Source: Eikenella corrodens
Lineage (GTDB): Bacteria > Pseudomonadota > Gammaproteobacteria > Burkholderiales > Neisseriaceae
Direction: 5' to 3'
DNA: 64,000 bases
Assembly: GCF_900187105.1 (NCBI RefSeq)
Contig: NZ_LT906482.1
Span: 1,674,001 to 1,738,000, forward strand
Of this stretch, positions 52,211 to 61,500 are shown piece after piece (the first letter of the stretch is position 1; every line of letters starts with the position of its first letter). A model generated the notes under the pieces. That model saw only the letters and a list, made by a program, of their open reading frames with translations. It did not search any database and was not told where the DNA came from. Both the position numbers and the translations under genes were made by a program.

Positions 52211-52923
52211 GGGGCTGTACTAGATTAGCCCTAAATTCCACACCACTCCCGCAAGATTTTAAGCTGCCAGGATGGTGTGCCGAAGTTAAATCGAAATTCG
52301 CATTCTTTCAAGAACAGCGGGAAGGATTTGCGATCGATTCCGTTATATTTACGTAAGACGCGTTTTGCCTGATTCCAAAAATTCTCAATGCCGTTGATGT
52401 GGTTCTGGCGGTCTGCAAATTCCTTGGAATGGTTGATGCGGTGATGGATGAAACCGCTCACGTCCAACTTGTCGTAGCTGCTCAGACTATCGGTATAAAC
52501 AATGCTGTCCGGCATGATTTTCTTTTTGATAACAGGAAGTAACGTTTCAGACTTGGCATTATCCACCACAACAGTATAGACCCGTCCGTTGCGTTTCAGA
52601 ATGCCAAAGACAACCACTTTTCCTGCAGCACCGCGACCACGTCTGCCTTTACGCCGTCCGCCGAAATAGCTTTCGTCCAATTCGACGGGCCCCTCGAAAA
52701 CCTCATCGGCAGCCAAGGCCAAATGATGGCTGATGACCATACGGATTTTGCGGTAGAACAGGGCTGCCGAATTGGGATGGATACCCAAAATATCGGCGGC
52801 AGAACGGGCGGTAACTTCGAGTACAAAAAAGCGGAGCAGTTCTTTCTGTACTTTCTTCCTTAATTTGCAGTGTGTTATCTTCATATTTCGAGGGTAACAT
52901 ATCTGCTAATCTAGTACAGCCCC
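52211..52923 (-). mobile_element. IS1595-family insertion sequence, copy 2, with 8-bp target duplication
   Basis: 713 bp with perfect 19-bp inverted repeats GGGGCTGTACTAGATTAGC at 52211-52229 and complement at 52905-52923. AAAAGTTT flanks both sides (52203-52210 and 52924-52931), an intact duplication showing recent transposition. Ends share only GGGGCT with copy 1, so this is a different IS of the family. Confidence 0.95.
52231..52884 (-). CDS. IS1595-family transposase
   Basis: 217 residues. An N-terminal helix-turn-helix (ARSAADILGIHPNSAALFYRKIR) then the ISXO2-like catalytic domain: VELDESYFGGRRKGRRGRG, IVYTDSLSSYDKL and HINGIENFWNQAKR. Complete, so probably active. Differs from the 6144-6824 transposase in length and sequence. 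Confidence 0.95.
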   Translation of the reverse strand: MKITHCKLRKKVQKELLRFFVLEVTARSAADILGIHPNSAALFYRKIRMVISHHLALAADEVFEGPVELDESYFGGRRKGRRGRGAAGKVVVFGILKRNGRVYTVVVDNAKSETLLPVIKKKIMPDSIVYTDSLSSYDKLDVSGFIHHRINHSKEFADRQNHINGIENFWNQAKRVLRKYNGIDRKSFPLFLKECEFRFNFGTPSWQLKILREWCGI

Positions 52924-52981
52924 AAAAGTTTTTGCTTTTCAGGTAGCCTTTCTTCTTCCCAATATCTATATCAAAGCCGAC

Positions 52982-53902
52982 TCACTCCCCAGACGGTGCG
53001 GCATAATATTCCCGTTCCCGCTGCATCTGTTCGCGACGCAGCGGAGCGAGCAGGGTTTTGAGCAGCGCACCGATCGGTACCACGGTGAGAATCATCCCCA
53101 GCAGAAACACGATATACACACACAACACCAGCCGCCTCAAGAGCGGCGACACGCGCCCGGCAGCCATCACCAGTTTGCCCCACACCAAAAAGCTGCGGTG
53201 CCCCACGCGCTCGCTGGCCATCAGTTTTTCGTTTATCTTCACCGCACCCATGTGTTGCAGCAGCGTTTCGTCTAATGTTTCATCGTGCTGCAAAGCTTCG
53301 GCGGTGCGCTGCCCGAAACGCGCCGCATCGGCGATTTCCGCTTCGCTGATGCCCGCAGGCGGCAGCCAATGCACGGCTTGCCGCTTGCCGGTAAACATCC
53401 ACAGCGGCGTGGTGATGAAACTGGCCGCGCTGCCGCATTGGTCGATTTTCACCACATTGCCCACCAGCCGCGCGCCCGCATCGGCTAGCAAGCGTTTCAT
53501 TTTTTCTTGCGCCATCAGCCACATATTGCGGCAGCCGATTAATGTAATCACCGGCGTATCACGCAACACCCGCTGCGCGGCTGCGCTTTGCAGAAACGCG
53601 GTAATCGGCTGGGCAGGCGACAAAAACCACACGCTGTAGGCAATCACCACCAAGTCATACCGCTCGTGTGCCAAAACGGGCGGCTCAATGGGGGCGGGTT
53701 GTAAATGTACAGTTTCGGGAAAGGCATCGAAAAACGGCAGGAAGCGCCAGGGAAAAGCAAACGGCTGCGCCGGCTGCAGCACCACATCGTCCACTTCAAT
53801 CCCTGCCGTGCCGCGTATATCGCGTAGAAAACTCTCTTTCAGGCGCGCCAACTGCCCGCTCTGCGAATACGACACCACCAACACACGTTTGTTCATCGTC
53901 AT
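52982..53902 (-). CDS. flavodoxin-like fold membrane-associated protein (dialkylresorcinol condensing enzyme-like annotation group)
   Basis: 306 residues from ATG 53902 (GGGAAG upstream). The N-terminal flavodoxin-like sequence VLVVSYSQSGQLARLKESFL suggests an FMN or nucleotide-binding fold. Two hydrophobic segments lie near the C-terminus (LLRRLVLCVYIVFLLGMIL and VPIGALLKTLLAPL). Related Neisseriaceae proteins are commonly named dialkylrecorsinol condensing enzyme, but that function is not shown by the sequence. No pigment or aryl polyene genes are nearby. An alternative start is ATG 53896. Confidence 0.65.
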   Translation of the reverse strand: MTMNKRVLVVSYSQSGQLARLKESFLRDIRGTAGIEVDDVVLQPAQPFAFPWRFLPFFDAFPETVHLQPAPIEPPVLAHERYDLVVIAYSVWFLSPAQPITAFLQSAAAQRVLRDTPVITLIGCRNMWLMAQEKMKRLLADAGARLVGNVVKIDQCGSAASFITTPLWMFTGKRQAVHWLPPAGISEAEIADAARFGQRTAEALQHDETLDETLLQHMGAVKINEKLMASERVGHRSFLVWGKLVMAAGRVSPLLRRLVLCVYIVFLLGMILTVVPIGALLKTLLAPLRREQMQREREYYAAPSGE

Positions 53903-53991
53903 CCCGGCTTCCCAATTCAAAACGGCGGGATTCTAAATTTTAGTGGTTTTATTGTCAAATCAACGGGTTTATTCGGCTGTTTGGCTGAAAT

Positions 53992-54044
53992 AGGCTACCT
54001 GAAACCATTTTGGATTCCGCCAGAACATAGTTTTCAGGTAGCCT
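53992..54044. terminator. inverted eikDUS pair between divergent genes
   Basis: AGGCTACCTGAAA and TTTCAGGTAGCCT with a 27-base loop, plus a third damaged copy (54055-54066). As the flanking genes diverge it does not end either; it may be an uptake signal or residue of a lost gene. Confidence 0.5.
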
Positions 54045-54162
54045 GCTGTACGGTAAGGCTACCTAAAAGCCTAATCTGCGGCATAACAGGAATAGCCCGT
54101 GCCCACCGCCGCACCAATCCGTTATAATTCTGCCTTTCCATTTCCAGATAAGGCTTTCGGCT

Positions 54163-55542
54163 ATGCAACACGTCCACATTATCGGCATCGGCGGCACATT
54201 CATGGGCGGGCTGGCCGCCATCGCTCAAGAAGCGGGCTTCAAGGTGAGCGGCTGCGATGCCAAAATGTATCCTCCGATGAGCACGCAGCTGGCCGATTTG
54301 GGCATTGCCGTGCACGAAGGTTTTGATGCCGAACAGCTGAACGAATTTCCCGCCGATGTGTATGTGGTTGGCAACGTGGCCAAGCGCGGCATGCCGGTAA
54401 TCGAGGCCATTTTGAATCGCGGCCTGCCTTATGTGTCCGGCCCGCAATGGCTGGCCGAAAACGTGCTGCATGGCCGCTGGGTGCTCGGCGTGGCTGGCAC
54501 GCACGGCAAAACCACCACTGCCTCCATGCTGGCCTGGGTGTTGGAATACGCCGGCCTGGCCCCGGGCTTCCTCATCGGCGGCATCCCGCAAAACTTCGGC
54601 ATTTCCGCCCGCCTGCCGCAGGCGCCCAAAGCCGATCCGGCCAGCCGCTCGCCGTTTTTCGTGATCGAAGCCGACGAATACGACACCGCCTTCTTCGACA
54701 AGCGCAGCAAGTTCGTGCACTACCGCCCGCGCACCGCCATTCTGAACAACCTCGAATACGACCACGCCGACATTTTCCCCAACCTCGCCGCCATCCAAAC
54801 CCAGTTCCACCATCTGGTGCGTACCATTCCCGGCCAAGGCCTGATTGTGTGCAACGGCCGCGAAGAGAGCCTGCAAACCGTGTTGGCGCAAGGCTGCTGG
54901 ACGCCGGTGGAAAACTTCGGCGGCGCAGAAGGCTGGCAGGCCGGCGAGCCGGACGGAAACGGCGCATTCGATGTGCTGCACCACGGGCAAACCGTCGGCC
55001 GCATCGGCTGGCAGCTGTTGGGCGAACACAACCGCCTGAACGCGCTGGCCGTAATCGCCGCTGCCCGCCATGCCGGCGTGAGTATTCAGGTAGCCTGCGA
55101 AGCGCTTTCGCAATTCCAAAACGTGAAGCGGCGCATGGAAGTAAAAGGCTGCGTGCGCGGCATCACCGTGTATGACGACTTCGCCCACCACCCCACCGCC
55201 ATCGCCACCACCGTGGCCGGACTGCGGCAGAAAGTGGGCGGCGCGCGCATCATCGCCGTGCTCGAACCGCGCTCCAACACCATGAAGCTCGGCAGCATGA
55301 AAGCCGCCCTGCCCGAAAGCCTGGCCGAAGCCGACCAAGTGTTCTGCTACGGCGGCGGCGTGGAATGGGACGTAGCCGCCGCCCTTGCCCCGCTCGGCAG
55401 CAAACTGCACACCGGCAACGATTTCGACGCTTTCGTGCAAAGTATCCTGAGCAACGCCAAGAGCGGCGACCACATCCTCGTGATGAGCAACGGCGGCTTC
55501 GGCGGGATTCATCAGAAGCTGCTGGACGGCTTGGCAGAATAG
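54163..55542 (+). CDS. mpl: UDP-N-acetylmuramate:L-alanyl-gamma-D-glutamyl-meso-diaminopimelate ligase
   Basis: 459 residues. Mur ligase fold: N-terminal MQHVHIIGIGGTFMGGLAAIA, ATP-binding GTHGKTTTASMLAWVLE, FFVIEADEYDTAFFDKRSKF, and C-terminal YDDFAHHPTAIATTVAGLR. Attaches recycled tripeptide to UDP-MurNAc, saving de novo steps. With nagZ, amgK and mltB it gives most of a recycling route in this window. An eikDUS inside encodes IQVA (about 55085). Confidence 0.96.
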   Translation: MQHVHIIGIGGTFMGGLAAIAQEAGFKVSGCDAKMYPPMSTQLADLGIAVHEGFDAEQLNEFPADVYVVGNVAKRGMPVIEAILNRGLPYVSGPQWLAENVLHGRWVLGVAGTHGKTTTASMLAWVLEYAGLAPGFLIGGIPQNFGISARLPQAPKADPASRSPFFVIEADEYDTAFFDKRSKFVHYRPRTAILNNLEYDHADIFPNLAAIQTQFHHLVRTIPGQGLIVCNGREESLQTVLAQGCWTPVENFGGAEGWQAGEPDGNGAFDVLHHGQTVGRIGWQLLGEHNRLNALAVIAAARHAGVSIQVACEALSQFQNVKRRMEVKGCVRGITVYDDFAHHPTAIATTVAGLRQKVGGARIIAVLEPRSNTMKLGSMKAALPESLAEADQVFCYGGGVEWDVAAALAPLGSKLHTGNDFDAFVQSILSNAKSGDHILVMSNGGFGGIHQKLLDGLAE

Positions 55543-55577
55543 GTGTGAGGCTGGTAAAAGTTTGAAACTACGTTTAA

Positions 55578-55620
55578 AATTTCAGGTAGCCTCCCCCCTG
55601 CGGGAAAGCTACCTGAAATT
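55578..55620. terminator. inverted eikDUS pair after mpl
   Basis: AATTTCAGGTAGC and GCTACCTGAAATT, 17-base loop. Confidence 0.7.
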
Positions 55621-55655
55621 CAAACCATCAATTAACCGTTCACCGAAAGCCAGCC

Positions 55656-56210
55656 ATGAAACCAATCCTCACCGTCCTCCTCATCGCAGCCCTGTCTGCC
55701 CCTGCTGCCGCTGAATGTCTGATTCAGGCCAATAGCATCGGCGGCATCCGACTCGGCCAAACTCCCGCCCAAGTCAAACAGCAATTCCCCCGCGCCCGCT
55801 TGCGTCGCACCAGCGACGGCGAAGGCGTCTCTTATATTGCCATTGCCCTGCCGAACGGAACGGAAATTATTGCCCATCAGGCAAGTGTGGAAGATGACAG
55901 CAGCCCATCTATCAACCAGCGTGCCAAAATTACCATGCTCCAAACCTCCAGCCCGACCTGCAGCACCGCCTCCGGAGTTCGCCCGGGCATGACCCTGCAA
56001 GCTGCAGCCGGCAAACTTGGCCGCGTGAAGCAGATTATGCAAAGTGAAATCGAAGCACGCGAGTTTGCCACCTTTGAGCGCCAGCCCTCTTGGTTGACCA
56101 TCCAAGTAGAAGATGCTGGTCGCTACCGCCCTGCGGATGATAGCCCGCCCCGCAGCACTAGCCGCTACCGTCCCAACAGTAAAATCCTCTCTTTGTGGAT
56201 TGGGCAATAA
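55656..56210 (+). CDS. exported protein of unknown function
   Basis: 184 residues, signal peptide MKPILTVLLIAALSAPAAA, then a soluble domain starting ECLIQANSIGGIRLGQTPAQVKQQFP. The GIRLGQTPAQVKQQFP and VRPGMTLQAAAGKLG stretches resemble the SmpA-like idea of paired helix-strand repeats, but I do not recognise a family. Two Cys (ECLI and SPTCST) may form a disulfide. Located between eikDUS terminators. Confidence 0.65.
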   Translation: MKPILTVLLIAALSAPAAAECLIQANSIGGIRLGQTPAQVKQQFPRARLRRTSDGEGVSYIAIALPNGTEIIAHQASVEDDSSPSINQRAKITMLQTSSPTCSTASGVRPGMTLQAAAGKLGRVKQIMQSEIEAREFATFERQPSWLTIQVEDAGRYRPADDSPPRSTSRYRPNSKILSLWIGQ

Positions 56211-56234
56211 ACCTGCTTAAGGCCGCATAAACCC

Positions 56235-56275
56235 AAGGCTACCTGAAACCGCCAAACTGTTTTTCAGGTAGCCTT
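56235..56275. terminator. inverted eikDUS pair
   Basis: AAGGCTACCTGAAA and TTTCAGGTAGCCTT, 13-base loop, ends the 55656 gene. Confidence 0.75.
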
Positions 56276-56293
56276 CAATAGTAAAACCAGTCC

Positions 56294-56611
56294 ATGAACA
56301 AAACCCGTTTTACCGCCCTCGCCCTTATCCTGCCCGGCCTGCACCTGCTGTTCGTCTTGTGGCTCGTGCGCAGCGGCATCACTTATCCGTTTATCCTGAA
56401 ATTCCACGCCCTTTTCCCCGCATTATTTGCCGTGGCCTTTATCAAACGGATGGAATACTGCGGCAGTTTCGGCAGCGGCCGGGTGCGGCTGCTGCTGCTC
56501 GCATTGCTGCTTTCCTGTTTTGCCGCCACCCTGTACCCGCCGCTGTTTTTGTGTGTGCTGTTCTGCTACGCCCTCGCCGCCCGGCACGGCATCCGCGCAG
56601 GCTGTGATTGA
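56294..56611 (+). CDS. small integral membrane protein of unknown function
   Basis: 105 residues with about three membrane segments (ALALILPGLHLLFVLWLV, LFPALFAVAFI, LLLLALLLSCFAATLYPPLFLCVLFCYALAA). Positive residues between them (KRMEYCGSFGSGRVR) suggest cytoplasmic loops. No motif recognised. It is 19 bases after a terminator and starts its own unit. Confidence 0.65.
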   Translation: MNKTRFTALALILPGLHLLFVLWLVRSGITYPFILKFHALFPALFAVAFIKRMEYCGSFGSGRVRLLLLALLLSCFAATLYPPLFLCVLFCYALAARHGIRAGCD

Positions 56612-56690
56612 ACCGCCCGTACTTTTTCACCTCCGTCCATCAGGCTACCTGAAATCTTAAACAGAGCAAACCCAAGCCAAACACCCCACC

Positions 56691-57800
56691 ATGCCCCATA
56701 CCCTCACCTGGCAAGAACAAGGTCAAACCCGCCAAGCCCCGTGGCGCAATACCGCCGAGCAGAAACCGCCCGCCGCGATCGCCGTGGCCGAGGCCGGCCT
56801 TTCTGCCAAAGCCGCGCTCAAGAGCTTCCGCCAAGGCCAAGCCCTGCTTTGGCGCGGCGATTATCATCAGGCCGTGCAGCTGCTCTCCGCCGTGAAACGC
56901 CAGCTTCCCGCCGCCGCCTCGCCCGATTTCCACACCCACCGTATGCAGCAGGCGCAACGCAGCCGTTTGGCCAATATGCTGTTGGTGGAAATCGATGCCG
57001 GCTATCGGCTGAATTTGCGACGTGCTCCCGATGTGGCTGCCGCCTTGGCCGACGTGTTCGGCGAACCGAACAGCGAGCCATTCCTGTTGCCGCTCAATCT
57101 GCTGCTTGGCTCCATCGGTGCCCACCAATGGCACAAAAAAGGCGTAGAAATCCCCGCCCTCGGTGCGCGCATTCATGTGCCGTTCGGTGTATTCTCCCCT
57201 TTGCGCGGCGAGTATCTCGGCCTCATCGCCGCCGCACCCCTGCCGCCCCGCGCCCAGAGCGCCTTCGATATCGGCACCGGCAGCGGCGTGATTGCCGCCC
57301 TGCTTGCCCGGCGCGGCCTCCAACCAGTTACCGCCACCGACAACAGCCCTCGCGCCGTTGCCTGCGCCCGCGCCAATTTCCAACGCCTCGGCCTGCCCCC
57401 AATCCGGCTGCTGCAAACCGATCTTTTCCCCGAAGGCTGCGCCGACCTTATTGTTTGCAATCCCCCTTGGTTGCCCGCCAAACCCGCGGCCGACATCGAA
57501 ACCGCCCTCTACGACCCCGGCAGCGCCATGTTGCAATCCTTTTTGCAGCAAGCCCCCGCCCACCTCAATCCCGGCGGGCAAATCTGGCTTATCATGTCGG
57601 ACCTTGCCGAACACCTCGGCCTGCGCCAACCGAATGAACTGGCCGAACGTATCGCTGCCGCCGGCCTTACCTTCAGCCAACGCCTCGACACCCGCCCGCA
57701 ACACCCAAAAAGCCGCGACCAAACCAACCCTCTCGTCGCCGCCCGTAGCCGGGAAACCGTGAGCCTGTATATTTTGCAACCGGCCGCAGAGTCTGCCTGA
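56691..57800 (+). CDS. class I SAM-dependent methyltransferase with HemK/RsmC-like NPPW motif
   Basis: 369 residues. SAM-binding AFDIGTGSGVIAALLARRG and catalytic-type VCNPPWLPAKP, as in N5-glutamine and base N-methyltransferases; then NPGGQIWLIMSD. The N-terminal ~150 residues (SFRQGQALLWRGDYHQAVQLLSAVKR) form an extra domain without catalytic motif, possibly substrate recognition. Substrate not determined; rRNA guanine or protein glutamine are possible. No clear Shine-Dalgarno sequence. Confidence 0.82.
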   Translation: MPHTLTWQEQGQTRQAPWRNTAEQKPPAAIAVAEAGLSAKAALKSFRQGQALLWRGDYHQAVQLLSAVKRQLPAAASPDFHTHRMQQAQRSRLANMLLVEIDAGYRLNLRRAPDVAAALADVFGEPNSEPFLLPLNLLLGSIGAHQWHKKGVEIPALGARIHVPFGVFSPLRGEYLGLIAAAPLPPRAQSAFDIGTGSGVIAALLARRGLQPVTATDNSPRAVACARANFQRLGLPPIRLLQTDLFPEGCADLIVCNPPWLPAKPAADIETALYDPGSAMLQSFLQQAPAHLNPGGQIWLIMSDLAEHLGLRQPNELAERIAAAGLTFSQRLDTRPQHPKSRDQTNPLVAARSRETVSLYILQPAAESA

Positions 57801-57826
57801 AGCTTGAACTTCAACGAAGTGAAAAC
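57798..57826. repeat. partial copy of the dispersed repeat
   Basis: GAAGCTTGAACTTCAACGAAG TGAAAA, related to the GTTGAAGCT end of the 19171-19259 repeat in reverse. Short, so tentative. Confidence 0.35.
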
Positions 57827-57888
57827 GCAATAGAGTGCAGCATTAGCCAAATCGCTGCTAGAGTAGGCTGTTCTTCAAATCGTATTAA

Positions 57889-57930
57889 AGTTTCAGGTAG
57901 CCCATTACCCGATATAGGCTACCTGAAACT
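57889..57930. terminator. inverted eikDUS pair before bolA
   Basis: AGTTTCAGGTAGCC and GGCTACCTGAAACT, 14-base loop. Confidence 0.7.
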
Positions 57931-58017
57931 ACCCAACACAAACAAAGCGCACTACAACGGTTTACGGTAGAATACGCCCCTCACACAAACCCCTTAAGAA
58001 ATCAAAAGGAATCCCAC

Positions 58018-58269
58018 ATGCTCACCCCTGAACAAGTCCAAGCCATGATTGGCGAAGTCATCAATGCCGAAATGATCCAAGTGGAAGGCGACGGCCATCA
58101 CTTTTTTGCTGCCATCGTTTCCGCCGATTTTGAAGGCAAACCCCGCCTCGCCCGCCACCGCCTAATCAAAGACGGCCTCGCCGACCGGCTGGCCAGCAAC
58201 GAACTGCACGCCCTTTCCATCTCCGTGGCCGCCACTCCCGCCGAGTGGGCAGCCAAAAACGGGCAGTAA
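58018..58269 (+). CDS. BolA/IbaG-family protein
   Basis: 83 residues, AAAGGA upstream of ATG 58018. MLTPEQVQAMIGEVINAEMIQVEGDGHHFFAAIVSADFEG and RLIKDGLADRLASNELHALSI are the BolA fold blocks (class II KH-like) with the conserved His region. Members act with monothiol glutaredoxins in Fe-S cluster trafficking and acid or envelope stress. The grouping with IbaG (YrbA) is by the short length and HALSISV ending. Confidence 0.9.
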   Translation: MLTPEQVQAMIGEVINAEMIQVEGDGHHFFAAIVSADFEGKPRLARHRLIKDGLADRLASNELHALSISVAATPAEWAAKNGQ

Positions 58270-58290
58270 TATAGCGCACATTATTAAAGC

Positions 58291-58325
58291 AACCGCCAGC
58301 CTGATTATTTCAGGCTGGCGGTTTT
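58291..58325 (+). terminator. bolA terminator
   Basis: AACCGCCAGCCTGA, TTATT, TCAGGCTGGCGGTT with T-rich tail (TTTTGTTG). 14-bp perfect stem and not an eikDUS. Confidence 0.88.
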
Positions 58326-58495
58326 GTTGATAGTCAATCAGTAACACATACCGCAATTGCCCAACACCCAGCCGCAAGCCATATAGACTATGGAATTTGC
58401 TGTGATGCCTAAGCGGTTCAGGCAATTTCAGGTAGCCTTTATTCACTTTGGACGTGGATAAGCATTGGGCTGCCTTGTGTGCCACTTAGCAGCAT

Positions 58496-58557
58496 AAGGC
58501 TACCTGAAACAATAGCTTTGTATAAACGTGCGGAACTTATTTTCAGGTAGACTTTTG
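58496..58557 (-). terminator. terminator of the large TonB receptor gene
   Basis: AAGGCTACCTGAAA and TTTTCAGGTAGACTT (one mismatch) lie just past the receptor stop. A further eikDUS is at about 58426-58437. Confidence 0.6.
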
Positions 58558-58561
58558 TGCG

Positions 58562-61500
58562 TTAAAACCGGGCTTTGATGCCGAGGGTTACGGTGCGGCC
58601 CGGGCCTGGGGTGGGGACGTTGCTCATCGGGTCGAGGTAGTAGCGGTTGGTGAGGTTGTTCACGCCGAGGTTGAGGCTGAGCCTGTTGCCGATGCGGTAG
58701 CGGGCGTAGGCATCCCAAATAGTGGAGGCGCGCCAGTGGTAGGCTTGGCCGGTGGAATTAAACAGGAAGCTCAAGCCCTTATCCACCAACTCATCGTGCT
58801 GTTTGCTGCTGCGCCGGCTATGGTGGATACCGCGGATGCCGAGCTCGAGTTTTTCGCCGAGGAGGCGCACGCCCATATCCAAATTGATGGAGTATTTGGG
58901 CTGGATGGATTGATAGAACCGCGTGACGCCGATACCTCCCTCGATGCAGGCGGGTACGCGGTTGTGGTACATGTCGTAGGCGAAAGAGAGGTTTTCGTCG
59001 CAGGTTTCTTGTTTTAAACGGTATGTGCCGCCGAGCGACATAAAGAAGCGGCCGAAATCGAGGCGGCTTTGCAGCTCGATGCCTTGGGTGATTTTTCGGT
59101 CGTACTGCATCAAATCTTTGTTTTCGTTGGTGTCGATCACATTTTTGATGGTGTTGGAGAAATAGGTGAGGCGCACGTCGCCTTCGCGCAACCTGCTCCA
59201 CAGTGGGGCGAAGTTGTAGGTGTAGCCGACTTCCCAGTTGGTGCTGCGCTCGGGCTTGAGGTCGATCGTGTCCAGCATGGGGTATCTGTATACCGCGCCG
59301 GAAGACATATTGGTGGCCTCGTAGATGCTGGGGAAGCGCGTCATCTGCGCCCAGCGCAGGTGCAGCCGGCCGTTGTCGGTGAGGTCGTAGCTGAGGGCGA
59401 TCATGGGCGACCAGGCCGAGCCGTTCAAGCGCTTGACAGGTGGATAGTTGGCATCGCTATTCGGGTCGATATGCGTATAAATATAGCTGGCGGTGAACGG
59501 GAACTCTGCTCTTTCGTAACTTCTTTTGCGGTCGCGATAATCGCCGTCGCCTAAACCAGACATTCCTCCTTCAATATAAAGGGGGGCAAAAGAATAGGAA
59601 TCATGGGTTACGCCCAAAATAGGCACATCAGAGTAGCTATAACCGCCAACCCTAGGCTTCAAATAGCGATAGAAGCTGCCCTGCCTGCCCTGCGGGTTTT
59701 CCACGCGCTCTTCGAAAAAGCCGTCGGGGAAGAGCGGGCCGTTAAATTTGCGGTTGTAGTAATGTGCAATCCTGGCCGGCATCGGTCGGTACATGGCGGT
59801 TTGGCTTTCGTCGAAAGCCTGATAGTTGCCGTTGCTGTTTTCAAAACCGGTGTTGCCGTCGGGGTTGTGGCGCGTAATATCCCATTCACTGGGGAAGAAG
59901 CCGTGGCGGCGGTAGAAATCGCGGTAGATTTCCTCCCCATCGTCGGGGCGTCTGGCAATTTCGGCGCGGGCGCGGTTGTAGGCATCGATTTCCTCCTGCG
60001 TCATGATTTGCAAATATGGCACGGCTACCCCGCTGCGCACATTATCGATACCCTGTGCAACGGCATAATTCGGATCGCGGCGGGTGCGGGCACGTGCGAG
60101 CACATCGTCAAACGCCCAGAAGCGGTCGTAGCGGATACCGGCTTCGATTTTCAGGCGCGAAGTCGGCTGCCAATCGAAGACAAGCTGTGCCCCCCATTCC
60201 TTGCGCCGCCCGGCACGCGGGCCGGTAAGCTTGGTTAGTGCGGTTACGGCATCTATGATACCGAAGATGTCTTTATCGTTGGTTGCTACTTCGTTATGTT
60301 CATCGAGTTTTTCGTATTGGTGGCGGGCGGAAAGGATGAGGCTGAATTGGTCGTTCAGGCGCATGCGGTTGCTGATATTGAAACCGTTACGGGTGGCGGT
60401 GGTGTTTTGCTGCGAGCCCGCAAATACAGTGGTCGAGCCTTCGAACATTGGCGGATCGTTGGGCGGTGTGTTGTGGTCGTAGCCTTGGTCTATCAGCTCT
60501 TGGCAGCTGGCGATGCCGCGTGCGGGATCGGGCTGGAGGTTGTGGCGGAAGCAGCGCGCCCAGGCATCGTATTTTTCGTCGCCGAAAAGCACGGCCAAAT
60601 CGGGGCCGCCGCTTTGGTGGCGGGTGCTGGTAGTGTGCACGCGCCAGATGTCGGCTTTGAGGTCTATCCAGCGGCTGCCTTCGGGCTGCCATTGGTAGCC
60701 GATTTTGTAGGTGCGGCTTCGGATATTGGAGTCTAATCCTTGCACAGGGGCAATAACGTAATGCTTCCTAAACATATTGTATTGGCTGCTGTAACCGAGC
60801 AACAGTGCATTAATAAATGGGTTTACCTCGCCGAAGCGGATTTTAGTGTCCATGTAGTGCAGGTTGATTTGCTGGCCGTGCGGCAGATGCCAGTTGTTTT
60901 TTACAAGCAGGCTGCGGCTGGCCACGTTGCTGTTGGGTACCTGTTCGCCCGGGCGGTAGAGCTCGGCCATATCTGGAATCAGGGCTTCAACTTTGTCGGA
61001 ACGGGGGTTATCATCTTCATAAATGGCGTTGTTCATATAGCCTTCAAAGCCTTGTTTACCGCTGAAATAAGTGCCTTTGCGCCGGTCACTGTAGGCAATC
61101 AGTCCGTCTGTAATATCGGTTTTGAAGGCGGCGGAAAACAGCAGGTTGCGATCGTTTTTAAATTCGGTAAAGCGGCTGCCGGTACGTGGTTTATCAGCTT
61201 CTGTACCGTAAAAAGTAAGGCCGGTGAAAGGCAGTTGGCCGCCTATCGTGCCGGATGGACCATCTGCCGTGGGGTTGCCGGGCAGTGTGCGGTAGTCTTT
61301 GCCCAAATAGTCGTTTAAATTTTGCAGCGGCTCGGCGGTGTTGTTGGAAAACTCGGTTTTCACTTCCACGCCCCAGCTTTTGCCTTCGGGGATGATGTCG
61401 GCAGGCTCGATGGTGCGGATGGACACCGCGCCGCCCACGCCGGACTTCACGCCGCGCGTCATGGCCGGGCCTTTTTCCACCGTGATGCTGCGGAACAGGG

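Larger units (their letters stand above)
52190..52950. terminator. eikDUS terminator split by an IS
   Basis: Left arm AAGGCTACCTGAAAA at 52190-52204, right arm TTTTCAGGTAGCCTT at 52936-52950. Without the IS and one copy of its target duplication the arms would be about 10 bases apart and form a normal terminator for nagZ and the DUF2185 gene. Confidence 0.75.

Noticed and set aside
54034-55512. 492-codon minus-strand frame over mpl
   Set aside because: Shadow of the Mur ligase gene; no start signal and no motif.
56640-57830. 396-codon minus-strand frame over the methyltransferase
   Set aside because: Shadow of a GC-rich gene; the plus frame has SAM-binding and NPPW motifs.
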